NCBI GenBank assembly: GCA_038064395.1
Contig: JBBTTE010000003.1
Coordinates: 310,001-374,000, forward strand
From: JBBTTE01 sp038064395
GTDB taxonomy: Bacteria > Patescibacteriota > Saccharimonadia > Saccharimonadales > UBA4665
DNA: 64,000 bases
Direction: 5' to 3'
Each line of letters begins with the position of its first letter. Position 1 is the stretch's first letter. The notes under the pieces were generated by a model. The model had not been told where the DNA came from and made no database searches. It saw only the letters and a program-made list of their open reading frames with translations. Positions 7,957 through 16,417 of this stretch are shown here, piece after piece. The position numbers and the translations under genes are program-made.

Positions 7957-9744
7957 TTAGTCCTCGAGGAAACCGCCTGATTGATGTGCCCAAAGCTTGG
8001 AGTATACGCCTTTGTGTTTCAGAAGGTGCTTGTGTGTGCCTTGTTCGACTATCTTACCGTCCTCCATGACTATTATTCGATCCATCTTCTGAATCGTGCT
8101 TAGTCGGTGAGCAATTACAATCGCTGTTCGGCCTTCCATCAGCTTCCATAGAGCATCCTGAATCAGCGCTTCACTTTCACTGTCCAAGGCAGAGGTCGCC
8201 TCATCCAATATTAAGATCGGAGCGTTCTTAAGCATTGCCCGAGCAATAGCCACGCGCTGACGCTGGCCACCGCTAAGTTTGACCCCGCGTTCACCGACTA
8301 GGGTGTCGTAGCCTTGAGGTAGAGACTTAACGAACTCGTCGGCATGAGCCAACTTAGCAACTGTAATAACTTCTTCATCAGTCGCTTCTGGCTGGCCGTA
8401 GCGAATGTTTTCCATTAGGCTGCGGTGGAATAGTAGTGGATCCTGAGGCACATAACCGATGTGCTTGCGCAAATCTTGTTGGCTTATGTTAGTAATATCT
8501 TGGCCATCAATTAATATCTTGCCAGAATTTATGTCCATGAATCTCGATAATAGTCTGACAAGACTGCTTTTGCCGCCACCAGAATGTCCGACCAAGCCTA
8601 TTTGTTCGCCTGCCGCTACCTTAAGGTTTAGATCGCTGAACAGTGCGTCTTGTCGTTCATCGTAACAAAACGTAATATCAACAAGCTCGATTGTGCCCTT
8701 ATCAATCTCAAACACCTCTGGGTTCACGGGATCCTTGATAGCTGGCTCAAGTTGGAGGATTTCGGTCATGTCGCCTGAATCACCCAGAGCGCGATTAACA
8801 TCACGAACTATGAACATGAATTGCCACAAGCGCTCCGATAGAGCTAACGTGTAGGACAGTGTTAGGTACAAGGCTCCAATCGGGCTGTGAAACACAATAA
8901 CGCTGTATATTCCAATAACGAAAGCCATGACCTCAACGACTGTTGTGCTGCTTGAGCTTATTAGTTCGTTTTTCATCTGGACTTTCATTAATCTCTGGGC
9001 AGCACTACGTGTCTTAATGGTTTGCTTCGTGAACAACCGTGACTCTATAGGCTCACCTGCAAAAGCTCTAACGGTCGAAATATTAGTGATGGCGTCGGCT
9101 AGCTTAGCCGTCGTGTTGCTTTCCTCGGTCGACAAATCACGGTTATAGGGTATCTGCCGTTTCATCTGACGATATATGACTGCAACATAGACTAACGTTA
9201 CAAATGCGAATATCGCAGCATACAGCGGGGCAATAAATAGCAAGATTGCTAATGAAGTAATGAAGGCGGTTATTCCGGTCAGAATACTCCAGTTAAACGA
9301 GGCCATGAACTTATCATAGGCACCAACGAACTTGTTAGCTTGCGATACGAGTGCGCCGCCAAATCTGTCCGAGTGAAACTTATTATCCATGTACTGCAAA
9401 TGATCGAAGATGCGTTCCATGATCTTTTGCTCGGTCAATATAATATAACGCCAGGCGCACCAGGACTGCGTCCGCCATAATAAAACGGCGATCAAACTGA
9501 TCAGTATGTAGGCGATCAGGTATGGTTTCATGACGTCCAGAGTTATGTCCTGGTCGTTGGAATACAGTTGCTGTAAGCGGTTAAAGGCCTTGGCAATTAT
9601 TAGTGGCGGCAAGATGCTGCTTGCAATGGTAGCAAGCACAGAGCCGACAGTGGCGTACCAGAATAGCCATGGATGAGCACTAGTGAAGTGCCAGAATAGC
9701 TTAATAGTCTTAGTATTGGTCGAGGTGGATTTGTGGGATTTCAT
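7957..9744 (-). CDS. ABC exporter half-transporter (TMD-NBD), first gene
   Basis: Paralog and likely partner of the next gene (595 aa). Membrane domain residues 20-320, then an ATPase with GHSGGGKS, YVPQDPLLFHRS, LSGGQRQRVAIARA and ILILDEATSALD. The NBDs of the pair are nearly interchangeable by eye, with no degenerate site of the kind typical of asymmetric exporters. GGAGG lies 13 bases upstream of the ATG. A 17-codon ORF with its own strong Shine-Dalgarno precedes the gene (9822-9875), an arrangement known for the Bacillus bmrBCD multidrug exporter, so inducible leader control is plausible. Confidence 0.92.
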   Translation of the reverse strand: MKSHKSTSTNTKTIKLFWHFTSAHPWLFWYATVGSVLATIASSILPPLIIAKAFNRLQQLYSNDQDITLDVMKPYLIAYILISLIAVLLWRTQSWCAWRYIILTEQKIMERIFDHLQYMDNKFHSDRFGGALVSQANKFVGAYDKFMASFNWSILTGITAFITSLAILLFIAPLYAAIFAFVTLVYVAVIYRQMKRQIPYNRDLSTEESNTTAKLADAITNISTVRAFAGEPIESRLFTKQTIKTRSAAQRLMKVQMKNELISSSSTTVVEVMAFVIGIYSVIVFHSPIGALYLTLSYTLALSERLWQFMFIVRDVNRALGDSGDMTEILQLEPAIKDPVNPEVFEIDKGTIELVDITFCYDERQDALFSDLNLKVAAGEQIGLVGHSGGGKSSLVRLLSRFMDINSGKILIDGQDITNISQQDLRKHIGYVPQDPLLFHRSLMENIRYGQPEATDEEVITVAKLAHADEFVKSLPQGYDTLVGERGVKLSGGQRQRVAIARAMLKNAPILILDEATSALDSESEALIQDALWKLMEGRTAIVIAHRLSTIQKMDRIIVMEDGKIVEQGTHKHLLKHKGVYSKLWAHQSGGFLED

Positions 9745-9957
9745 AGGGCACTGCCTCCTGCAGCGTCGGTTTAATTAATAGTTTAAGAGTTTATTGATGT
9801 TTTGGATAGACTAGATGAGACTTAGCTGACCACGAAGGCGATCAAGTCTGACTGTAGTTTTGGTGTGCTGTACATTGTTCTGCCTCCGTTAATTCGTATT
9901 CTAATCAAGAACACGAAGTTGCTAATATAGTGTCTGTCATCTTATACTAAAGTGTTT
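9745..9957. promoter_or_regulatory. Divergent intergenic region, exporter operon and acidic protein
   Basis: Besides the minus-strand leader ORF, this region holds a plus-strand TATACT -10 box at 9944-9949 serving the rightward gene and, on the minus strand, a TAGAAT-type -10 just ahead of the leader ORF. The two promoters lie within about 50 bases of each other, so their activities may interfere. No palindromic operator is obvious. Confidence 0.4.
9822..9875 (-). CDS. Putative leader peptide of the ABC exporter operon
   Basis: Seventeen-codon ORF, MYSTPKLQSDLIAFVVS, on the minus strand with GGAGG six bases before its ATG, a stronger Shine-Dalgarno than most genes here have. It ends 77 bases before the exporter start. 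The exporter ribosome-binding site repeats the same GGAGGCAG string, with CTGC just upstream able to pair with GCAG and place GGAGG in a small loop. I see no U-tract terminator between them, so control could be translational. Expression is inferred only. Confidence 0.45.
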   Translation of the reverse strand: MYSTPKLQSDLIAFVVS

Positions 9958-9990
9958 ATGAGTGCAACTAAGATAACCTTGAACTGCTAA
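9958..9990 (+). CDS. Leaderless mini-ORF coupled to the following gene
   Basis: The ATG lies nine bases after TATACT (9944-9949), so a transcript from that promoter would start almost at this codon. The ORF reads MSATKITLNC and stops four bases before the ATG of the 508-residue protein, which has no Shine-Dalgarno of its own. Ribosomes loading on the leaderless mini-ORF could reinitiate on the main gene. Alternatively the transcript starts elsewhere and this is chance. Confidence 0.35.
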   Translation: MSATKITLNC

Positions 9991-9994
9991 CGCC

Positions 9995-11521
9995 ATGGAA
10001 GGTGCTCCCCTATTTGTTGAGGACGATGATTCTGACGACAAGAAAGAATCGACCCAAAAAGTCCTTCCCAAGAAGCCCGTGAGCTTCAGCTTTGCGAACT
10101 TTGCCCAAAAATCTCAAGAATCAGATCCAAAAGACCAAGAACCCAAGGAAGACCAAGTCCCAAAACCCGAACTTACTCTTGTTGAGGCAGAGCCAGTCGG
10201 TGAGTCAGAAGCTCCGCTAGAACAGATTGGCGAAGACGAAAAGCCCATAATAGAACGTCAATTAACGATCGTTGCTCAAGAAACAGATGCAGAATTGGCA
10301 AGCGATGACGTAACTGACCCAGAAGTAGCCGCTGGCGATCAAGCTGTCGAGCACTTCCGAGACCTAATTATCGAAAACGGTGAAGATTCCGAGATTGCGC
10401 TACGAGAAACATTAGCTGAGCTAGGCGTAGAAGATGACAAAATTAATGACTTAGCTGAAACATCGGAAACTCCCCCCGATACTTATGTAGAAGCCGTTGA
10501 CGAGGAAGCATCCAAAACTTCAGAACATGATTTTGCAGCCCAAGAAGTGCCTGTCGAACGAGCAGCCGAGACCTCCCAAGATGGTGAACCTGTCGCAGTC
10601 GATGAGGCTCCGACAAATGATGGTACTAGTAGATCCGCAGGCCGCACAGAAATTAAGCTGACAGTTGAGCAAGGTGGCAACGCAGCTGCATCAGCCGTGG
10701 CTGCTGGGGTGGTTGGTTATCTTCTGGGTCGCCGCAAAGGCCGAATCAAGACTGAACAAAAGCTGCTGCCAATTCAGAATAAGCTTGAGAAACAAGTTCA
10801 CGACCTAGGCGTTAAGCTCAAGCAAAAAGAAGAAATAATCCGCACCGCTGCCGCTCGCAAAGTCAGAGCCGAAGGCCCGCCAACTACTGAGAAAGTAGCT
10901 GTCAAAGAAACCTCTCAAATTAAGCAGCCAGAACACATTGGCCACATGGTTGTTAACGCGCCTGAAACAGACAAAGCCAAGCTGGTACCAGGAAAGACCG
11001 AGAAGCTACAATTGACCAAAGCAGAAGCACAGCCAATAGTCGGCAAAAGAGTCGAGAACCTATCGCGCGCCGAACTGTTAGTCTTGAGCGAAAAGATCAT
11101 AGTGGAGGGCACTAGTCTACGTCAGATTTATGAAACTCGATTGTTAGGCGAGCGTGGCCTAAGACGTCTAGTAGCCGAGCACCTTAGGGGCGGTGATCTT
11201 AGCAAAGCCTTGAAGCGTGAGATTGTCGAACGAGAGATAGACTTCGAACGTGATCCTGCGATTCGCGATGTTGTTCCTGCCGCGGCCGTTAGTACAGGTA
11301 ATAGTGGTGCTTCACATGCCCTCAACGACTTATTGAAAGCGGCTAAGGTTGATGTCAACGATGGCGTTGAGGAGGTTGCCTTCTTCCGTGCTCGTGCCAG
11401 GTATGAAGCTGGGCAGCTTCATAAGCATCAACAACAAAGGCGAATTATCAACATTAGCTTCGTAGTCGTAATTCTTCTGCTAATACTAGCAATTATTATT
11501 CTCTACGCAACTCGCGGTTAA
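9995..11521 (+). CDS. Acidic tail-anchored membrane protein, unknown function
   Basis: 508 residues I do not recognise. Residues 1-215 are highly acidic and probably disordered; residues 228-250 form a small-residue segment (NAAASAVAAGVVGYLLGRRKG) that could be a glycine-zipper membrane helix; 255-290 is a coiled coil (QNKLEKQVHDLGVKLKQKEE). A basic middle follows, with repeated 'ELLVLSEKI' and 'RRLVAEHLRGGDL' helices. The C-terminal 20 residues are a hydrophobic anchor (ISFVVVILLLILAIIILYA). The layout suggests a membrane-tethered scaffold. It is divergent from the exporter genes and followed by trhO. Confidence 0.75.
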   Translation: MEGAPLFVEDDDSDDKKESTQKVLPKKPVSFSFANFAQKSQESDPKDQEPKEDQVPKPELTLVEAEPVGESEAPLEQIGEDEKPIIERQLTIVAQETDAELASDDVTDPEVAAGDQAVEHFRDLIIENGEDSEIALRETLAELGVEDDKINDLAETSETPPDTYVEAVDEEASKTSEHDFAAQEVPVERAAETSQDGEPVAVDEAPTNDGTSRSAGRTEIKLTVEQGGNAAASAVAAGVVGYLLGRRKGRIKTEQKLLPIQNKLEKQVHDLGVKLKQKEEIIRTAAARKVRAEGPPTTEKVAVKETSQIKQPEHIGHMVVNAPETDKAKLVPGKTEKLQLTKAEAQPIVGKRVENLSRAELLVLSEKIIVEGTSLRQIYETRLLGERGLRRLVAEHLRGGDLSKALKREIVEREIDFERDPAIRDVVPAAAVSTGNSGASHALNDLLKAAKVDVNDGVEEVAFFRARARYEAGQLHKHQQQRRIINISFVVVILLLILAIIILYATRG

Positions 11522-11539
11522 CAGGTATAATTATTAGCA

Positions 11540-12433
11540 ATGCAAAAAATCATCCTTTATTACAAGTTTGCGCCCATATCAGATCCAGAAGCTGTACGGT
11601 TGTGGCAACGTGCTGTTTGTGAGAAGCTGAACCTCAAAGGCCGAATTCTTATTGCTGAACATGGCATTAATGGCACGCTGGGCGGGGATATTAAGGACCT
11701 TAAGGCTTACATCAAAGAAACCAAGACCTTCTCCGCTTTCAAAGGCATTGCCTTCAAGTGGAGCGAGGGTGGCAGCGACGACTTTCCCAAGCTTATGGTT
11801 AAGGTTCGCCCCGAAATCGTAACCTTCGGTGCAACCGAAGAGATACAAGTCGACGACAAAGGCATAGTCGGTGGCGGCAAACACCTCAAGCCAGAACAAG
11901 TTCATCAGCTAGTGGCTGAGCGTGGCAATGATGTCGTGTTCTTCGATGGACGTAACGCCTATGAGGCCGAAGTCGGCAGGTTCAAAGATGCAGTAGTGCC
12001 TGACGTTCGCCACACCCGCGATTTTGCCAAAGAGCTAGAAGATCCCAAGTACAACGACATGAAGAGCAAGCCAATAGTCACCTATTGCACAGGTGGCATC
12101 CGCTGTGAAGTGCTTAGTATGATGATGAAGAAACGCGGCTTCAATGAGGTGTATCAGATTGACGGCGGCATACATAAGTACGGCGAACAGTACGGTGATG
12201 ATGGGCTTTGGGAAGGTTCTTTGTATGTCTTCGATGACCGTATGGGTACCAAATTTTCAGACAAAGCCATCGATATTGGTGCTTGCAGCCACTGCGCCAA
12301 CAAGACTAGCAACTACGAAAACTGTGCTGACAAGTCTTGCAACGACCTAATTCTAATCTGCGAGGATTGTGCGCCTATGCAGAAGTTTTGCACCGTGCAC
12401 ACAGAGGTCGGAGCGGCTACTCGGACTGACTAG
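11540..12433 (+). CDS. trhO: tRNA uridine(34) hydroxylase, rhodanese-like (TrhO/YceA)
   Basis: Oxygen-dependent tRNA U34 hydroxylase of the UPF0176 family, 297 aa. An N-terminal acylphosphatase-like domain (HGINGTLGGD) is followed by a rhodanese domain with the active loop TYCTGGIRCE (Cys near residue 182) and the diagnostic IDGGIHKYGE and YVFDDRMG strings, then a Cys-rich C-terminus (CSHC, CADKSC, CEDC) that likely binds zinc. TATAAT sits eight bases before the ATG, implying a leaderless message. The 3' end overlaps the convergent unknown gene by 17 bases. Confidence 0.93.
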   Translation: MQKIILYYKFAPISDPEAVRLWQRAVCEKLNLKGRILIAEHGINGTLGGDIKDLKAYIKETKTFSAFKGIAFKWSEGGSDDFPKLMVKVRPEIVTFGATEEIQVDDKGIVGGGKHLKPEQVHQLVAERGNDVVFFDGRNAYEAEVGRFKDAVVPDVRHTRDFAKELEDPKYNDMKSKPIVTYCTGGIRCEVLSMMMKKRGFNEVYQIDGGIHKYGEQYGDDGLWEGSLYVFDDRMGTKFSDKAIDIGACSHCANKTSNYENCADKSCNDLILICEDCAPMQKFCTVHTEVGAATRTD

Positions 12434-13457
12434 CTTCGTCAGAGGTCTGACTGTCGTTGAATTGGTCGAATAGATAACTCAATTCCAGCTGTCTTACTAA
12501 GCGTTTCATGTCGTCACACTGCCCATGAGAGAAGCGGTGCTCGAATTTAGATATATTGATTAATCCTATCTGTTTGGCGTCCTCTAATTTTTTGTCGCTA
12601 AACCAAAGTTTGGCATCTTCGTCCAAACCTCCGGTGATGAATCTATACATAACTTTTATGATTTCCATCTGCTCTTTGAGATATTCAGCGTGGCCTTTCG
12701 CTAGCTTATAATCCTGATGCTCGCGCTCACTATTATAAACATGGTTATGGCTTTGCTTTTCGTCCCTATCGTCATCAGCGACATCGGCTTCTTTACGCTT
12801 AGAGATGATGCGCCTCGCTGTCTCGCCATTAGGATTTAGTATTGGGTATTCCTTGTCCAACTTTAGGTCTACCCAATCATCAGGCGGTAGTTCATAGCCC
12901 TCGAACATTGCATCGAAGTCATGTACAGTTGTGACCGGCGGATTCCTGAGCGTCAAGAAGTGGCTCTTAAGTTCGAACAACCTGTAGTCCATTCCAACCT
13001 CGTACACCATCGCCTTAAGCGACTCTTCTTGCTCGGGATCTAAATCCCAGTCTTCTATTGTCTCCAAGGTCTCTTGGCATGCGACGGCGACCACATCTTC
13101 ATAAATATGGGGCTGTATCTTAGCCACTTCGCCGAGGTCTTTCAAGCGTTTCCTAATAGACGAGTAAATATCTGTGAAGACTTGTTGTCTATTGGTGAGC
13201 TGTAGATGCCTGTCTTGCAGCTCTTTTATCTCATCTGGATCGACACCTTCTCGTATGGCATCGATAATACCTGTCTCGATGGTGGCTAATTCGGCGGCAA
13301 GGCCCATCGCAGTATTACCTATCAGGCTTTCCTTGGATTCTGTTTCGCCATGATCAAGTACCGCAACTGCGGTGTCCAAGTTGGGGTAAGCTTGGGACAA
13401 CCACTGGGCGTCCCAAACGTCAGGGCCTGGCTGGCCACTAGCCGTCTCTGTACTCAT
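12417..13457 (-). CDS. Hypothetical protein, 346 aa
   Basis: Unrecognised, soluble and acidic, rich in charged helices, with no clear catalytic motif or membrane segment. I trimmed the longest possible frame to the ATG at 13457 (MSTETASGQPG), because ACTATAATAGCATT places a -10 box six bases before it and no Shine-Dalgarno is present. A His/Asn-rich patch (KQSHNHVYNSEREHQDY) lies near residues 240-256. It is divergent from uvrC and ends inside trhO, so transcripts of the two would be antisense over 17 bases. Confidence 0.75.
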   Translation of the reverse strand: MSTETASGQPGPDVWDAQWLSQAYPNLDTAVAVLDHGETESKESLIGNTAMGLAAELATIETGIIDAIREGVDPDEIKELQDRHLQLTNRQQVFTDIYSSIRKRLKDLGEVAKIQPHIYEDVVAVACQETLETIEDWDLDPEQEESLKAMVYEVGMDYRLFELKSHFLTLRNPPVTTVHDFDAMFEGYELPPDDWVDLKLDKEYPILNPNGETARRIISKRKEADVADDDRDEKQSHNHVYNSEREHQDYKLAKGHAEYLKEQMEIIKVMYRFITGGLDEDAKLWFSDKKLEDAKQIGLINISKFEHRFSHGQCDDMKRLVRQLELSYLFDQFNDSQTSDEASQSE

Positions 13458-13533
13458 AATGCTATTATAGTATAAATACTCTATAAATGCAAAGCAACTG
13501 TCACAGGCTAGTAGGATAAACTGTATATACAAC

Positions 13534-15030
13534 ATGAATGACGTTTTACAACAAAAGCTAACTGAATTGCCAACCGAGCCTGGCGTCTACTTCCACAAGG
13601 ATAAGCAGGGCGATATTATCTATGTTGGCAAAGCGGCAGTTTTGCGAAACCGCGTTCGACAGTACTTCCAGAAGTCGCGAGGCCGCGACCCCAAGACTGA
13701 AGCTCTGGTTGCCGAAATTACTGACATTGATTGGATGGTGGTTGAGAGTGAGCTCGAGGCTTTGTTCTTAGAAGCCGAGATGATTCGACGGTACATGCCA
13801 CGCTACAACATTCTGCTGCGTGATGATAAGTCGCTAAGCTACATTAGGATTGACTATGATAGTGATTACCCGACCGTTACAACAACTCGCCGACCGTTGG
13901 ATGATGGGGCTCGCTATTTCGGGCCGTACTTCAGTACGCAAGCTGTGCGACAATCACTTAAGTTGCTTCGGAAGGCTTTCCCGTTTGCTACCAAGCAGAT
14001 GATTGGGCAGAAGCGTGCGACACTCCACTATCATCTTGGTCTTGATCCGGGTCTAGAAGAAGGCAAGACTAGCCTAGAAGATTATCGGGCTAACTTACGT
14101 AAGTTGATTGCCATAATCGAAGGTCGCCGCAAGACAATTACCAAAGAAATTGAAGCCGACATGAAAAGGGCAGCTAAGGCTCAAGACTTCGAGCAGGCAA
14201 CCAAGCTTCGCAACCAACTATTTGCACTACAAAGCCTTAACAAGCAGGTTATATTCAGCGACAAAGAGTTTCTGGATATTAGTAAAGACCATGCCCTCAA
14301 TGAATTAGTTAACTTGTTAAGTATTGATAAATTTCCACAAAGAATCGAAGGTTACGACATCAGTCACATGCAAGGCACTGATGTTGTGGCCAGCATGGTT
14401 GTGTTCACTAATGGTGTTAGTAATAAAGCCGAATATCGTAAGTTCAAAACCAAGATCGATCATAATAATGACTTCTACAATATGAACGAAACTCTGAAGC
14501 GCCGTCTTAGTGAGAAGAATCGCAAGGCATGGGGCTTGCCTAGCCTAGTGTTGATTGATGGTGGCAAAGGGCAGCTGGATGCAGCTACTGCGGCTCGCGA
14601 CGAGCAAGGCTGTTCGCAGATACCTTTTATAGGTCTGGCTAAGCGTGAAGAGCAGATAGTCATCCAGAAGGATAAGTCAGGCGTCAAGCTCAACGAGAAG
14701 CTCTTACATGAACTCGGTGGATTCTTCAGCGAGAGCGACGACTTCATTCTAGTCAATCTGCCGCACAGCACCAACCTGGTCAAGCTACTGCAACGCATCC
14801 GCGACGAAAGCCACCGCTTTGCCGTTAGCTACCACAGCGTACTTAAGGTCAAGCGTCAGACATCTTCCCTTTTGGACGATATTCCTAGTATTGGTCCTGC
14901 TACACGCAAGAAGTTGCTGAAGACCTTTGGTTCGGTGCGAGGAGTAAGTGCTACGAGTGAAGACGAGCTGACTGCAGTGATAGGTGCTAAGAAGGCTGCT
15001 GTAGTGAGGAAGTACCTTGCTTCTAATTAG
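13534..15030 (+). CDS. uvrC: Excinuclease ABC subunit C, short form
   Basis: Dual-incision nuclease of nucleotide excision repair, 498 aa against a usual 590-620. GIY-YIG domain at 1-95 (GVYFHKD, IIYVGKA, E77 region), UVR helix pair near 205-230 (DFEQATKLRNQLFAL), RNase H-like nuclease domain (EGYDISHMQG, LVLIDGGKGQL) and a C-terminal helix-hairpin-helix (LDDIPSIGPATRKKLLKTFG). The segment that normally carries the iron-sulfur cysteines reads RATLHYHLGLDPG near residue 160 and has none. The stop codon sits in the left arm of a large inverted repeat. Confidence 0.95.
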   Translation: MNDVLQQKLTELPTEPGVYFHKDKQGDIIYVGKAAVLRNRVRQYFQKSRGRDPKTEALVAEITDIDWMVVESELEALFLEAEMIRRYMPRYNILLRDDKSLSYIRIDYDSDYPTVTTTRRPLDDGARYFGPYFSTQAVRQSLKLLRKAFPFATKQMIGQKRATLHYHLGLDPGLEEGKTSLEDYRANLRKLIAIIEGRRKTITKEIEADMKRAAKAQDFEQATKLRNQLFALQSLNKQVIFSDKEFLDISKDHALNELVNLLSIDKFPQRIEGYDISHMQGTDVVASMVVFTNGVSNKAEYRKFKTKIDHNNDFYNMNETLKRRLSEKNRKAWGLPSLVLIDGGKGQLDAATAARDEQGCSQIPFIGLAKREEQIVIQKDKSGVKLNEKLLHELGGFFSESDDFILVNLPHSTNLVKLLQRIRDESHRFAVSYHSVLKVKRQTSSLLDDIPSIGPATRKKLLKTFGSVRGVSATSEDELTAVIGAKKAAVVRKYLASN

Positions 15031-15083
15031 CCACCATATAGAAAACATATAGATTGTATATGGAATCTATATGGTGGCTAATT
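15025..15083. terminator. Perfect 18-bp inverted repeat after uvrC
   Basis: Arms 15025-15042 and 15066-15083 are perfectly complementary over 18 bp (core AGCCACCATATAGA). The 23-base loop contains a further hairpin, CATATA-GATTG-TATATG. The left arm includes the uvrC stop codon and only a weak T-rich stretch follows, so termination is plausible but not certain. Blocks of the same sequence occur upstream of uvrA at 11-50. Confidence 0.65.
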
Positions 15084-15133
15084 TTGGTGAGACGACAGAT
15101 ATAAGTTAGGTTTGCTATACTAAGGGACTAATT

Positions 15134-16366
15134 ATGGAGTCTAGATTTAATAGCGACTTTTTTGTCGGAAACCGGCAGCGCTTGCGCGAACTCTTCACGG
15201 GCACGGCGCCAATCGTGGTTGCTGCCAATGGCCTGCTGCAACGTGGTGCGGATAGTAGCTATGGCTTCACACAAGATGCCAACTTCTGGTATCTAACAGG
15301 CATTGATGAGCCCGATCTAGTGCTTGTGATTGATCGTGACAAAGAATATCTGATCGTGCCAGAACGATCTGTTAGTCGACAGGCCTTTGATGGTGTATTG
15401 GACGAGGAGAAAATGCGACTCCGCTCGGGTATTAAGACAATTGTTAACGATAAGCAAGGCTGGGATCAGCTCTCAAACCGACTGAAGAAGGTCAAGCATG
15501 CTGCGACCCTGGCAACGCCGCCAGCTTATGTCGAGCACTATGGGTTGTACACCAATCCTGCCAGAGCGGCTATAGTTAGTCGTCTCAAGTCCGAGAAGAA
15601 CGACCTAGAGCTCTTGGATCTATCACCACATCTAAGTCGTTTGCGCATGATCAAGCAGCCAGTTGAACTAGAAGCCTTACAGGCTGCCATAGATATTACG
15701 GCTGCTGGTATTAAGGAAGCTACCCGACCAGTCAGCCTCAAGAAATACAGCCATGAGTACCAGATTGAAGCTGAGCTGAGTCGTGGCTTCAGGCGTCGTG
15801 GTGCAGATGGTCATGGGTTTGAGCCAATTGTAGCCAGCGGCGCGCGGGCTTGCACCTTACACAATGTGGCTAATTCTGGCGTTTTGGCGGCAGATGAGCT
15901 GGTTTTGCTCGATGTTGGCGCAGAAGTTGAGCATTATTCGGCTGATATTACTCGTACGGTCGCCCTAGGCACTCCTTCACGCCGACAGCAGGCTGTATTT
16001 GACGCCGTACTTGATGTTCAGAACTTTGCTCTGGATCTATTACGTGTTGGTGTTCTGCTGAGAGACTATGAACAGCAAGTCGAGCATTACATGGGTGAGA
16101 AATTGCGTGAGCTGGGTCTTATCAAGACTATTTCGCACGACAATATAAGGGAGTTTTATCCGCACGCTACCTCACATTTCTTAGGTCTCAATGTTCATGA
16201 CGTTGGTGATTATGAACGGCCGCTTGAGCCTAATACAGTTCTGACAGTTGAGCCAGGTATCTACATAGCCAACGAAGGTATTGGGGTGCGAATCGAAGAT
16301 GACGTGTTGATTACACCTAAAGGGCCAAAAATTCTTAGTCGCAAACTGCCACGACAACTCAGCTAA
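15134..16366 (+). CDS. pepP: Xaa-Pro aminopeptidase, M24 family
   Basis: Metallopeptidase releasing N-terminal residues before proline; 410 aa. The N-terminal creatinase-like domain (residues 1-165, with FWYLTGIDEPDLVLVID) precedes the pita-bread catalytic domain. Dinuclear metal ligands are visible as the two Asp of LLDVGAEVEHYSADITRT, the His of ATSHFLGLNVHD, and the two Glu of LTVEPGIY and GVRIEDDVLI. TATACT at about 15115 and AAGGGA precede the ATG. It probably supports peptide scavenging, consistent with an organism that makes few amino acids. Confidence 0.92.
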   Translation: MESRFNSDFFVGNRQRLRELFTGTAPIVVAANGLLQRGADSSYGFTQDANFWYLTGIDEPDLVLVIDRDKEYLIVPERSVSRQAFDGVLDEEKMRLRSGIKTIVNDKQGWDQLSNRLKKVKHAATLATPPAYVEHYGLYTNPARAAIVSRLKSEKNDLELLDLSPHLSRLRMIKQPVELEALQAAIDITAAGIKEATRPVSLKKYSHEYQIEAELSRGFRRRGADGHGFEPIVASGARACTLHNVANSGVLAADELVLLDVGAEVEHYSADITRTVALGTPSRRQQAVFDAVLDVQNFALDLLRVGVLLRDYEQQVEHYMGEKLRELGLIKTISHDNIREFYPHATSHFLGLNVHDVGDYERPLEPNTVLTVEPGIYIANEGIGVRIEDDVLITPKGPKILSRKLPRQLS

Positions 16367-16379
16367 CAGATAAGAAATA

Positions 16380-16408
16380 TTGACAATACGTCAATACAAT
16401 GATATTCT
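16380..16408 (+). promoter_or_regulatory. Promoter of the 16418 gene
   Basis: TTGACA (16380-16385) and TATTCT (16403-16408) are separated by 17 bases; the ATG follows nine bases later. A 17-base inverted repeat, ATTGAC-AATAC-GTCAAT, overlaps the -35 box and could be an operator. Confidence 0.5.
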
Positions 16409-16417
16409 AATACCCCA

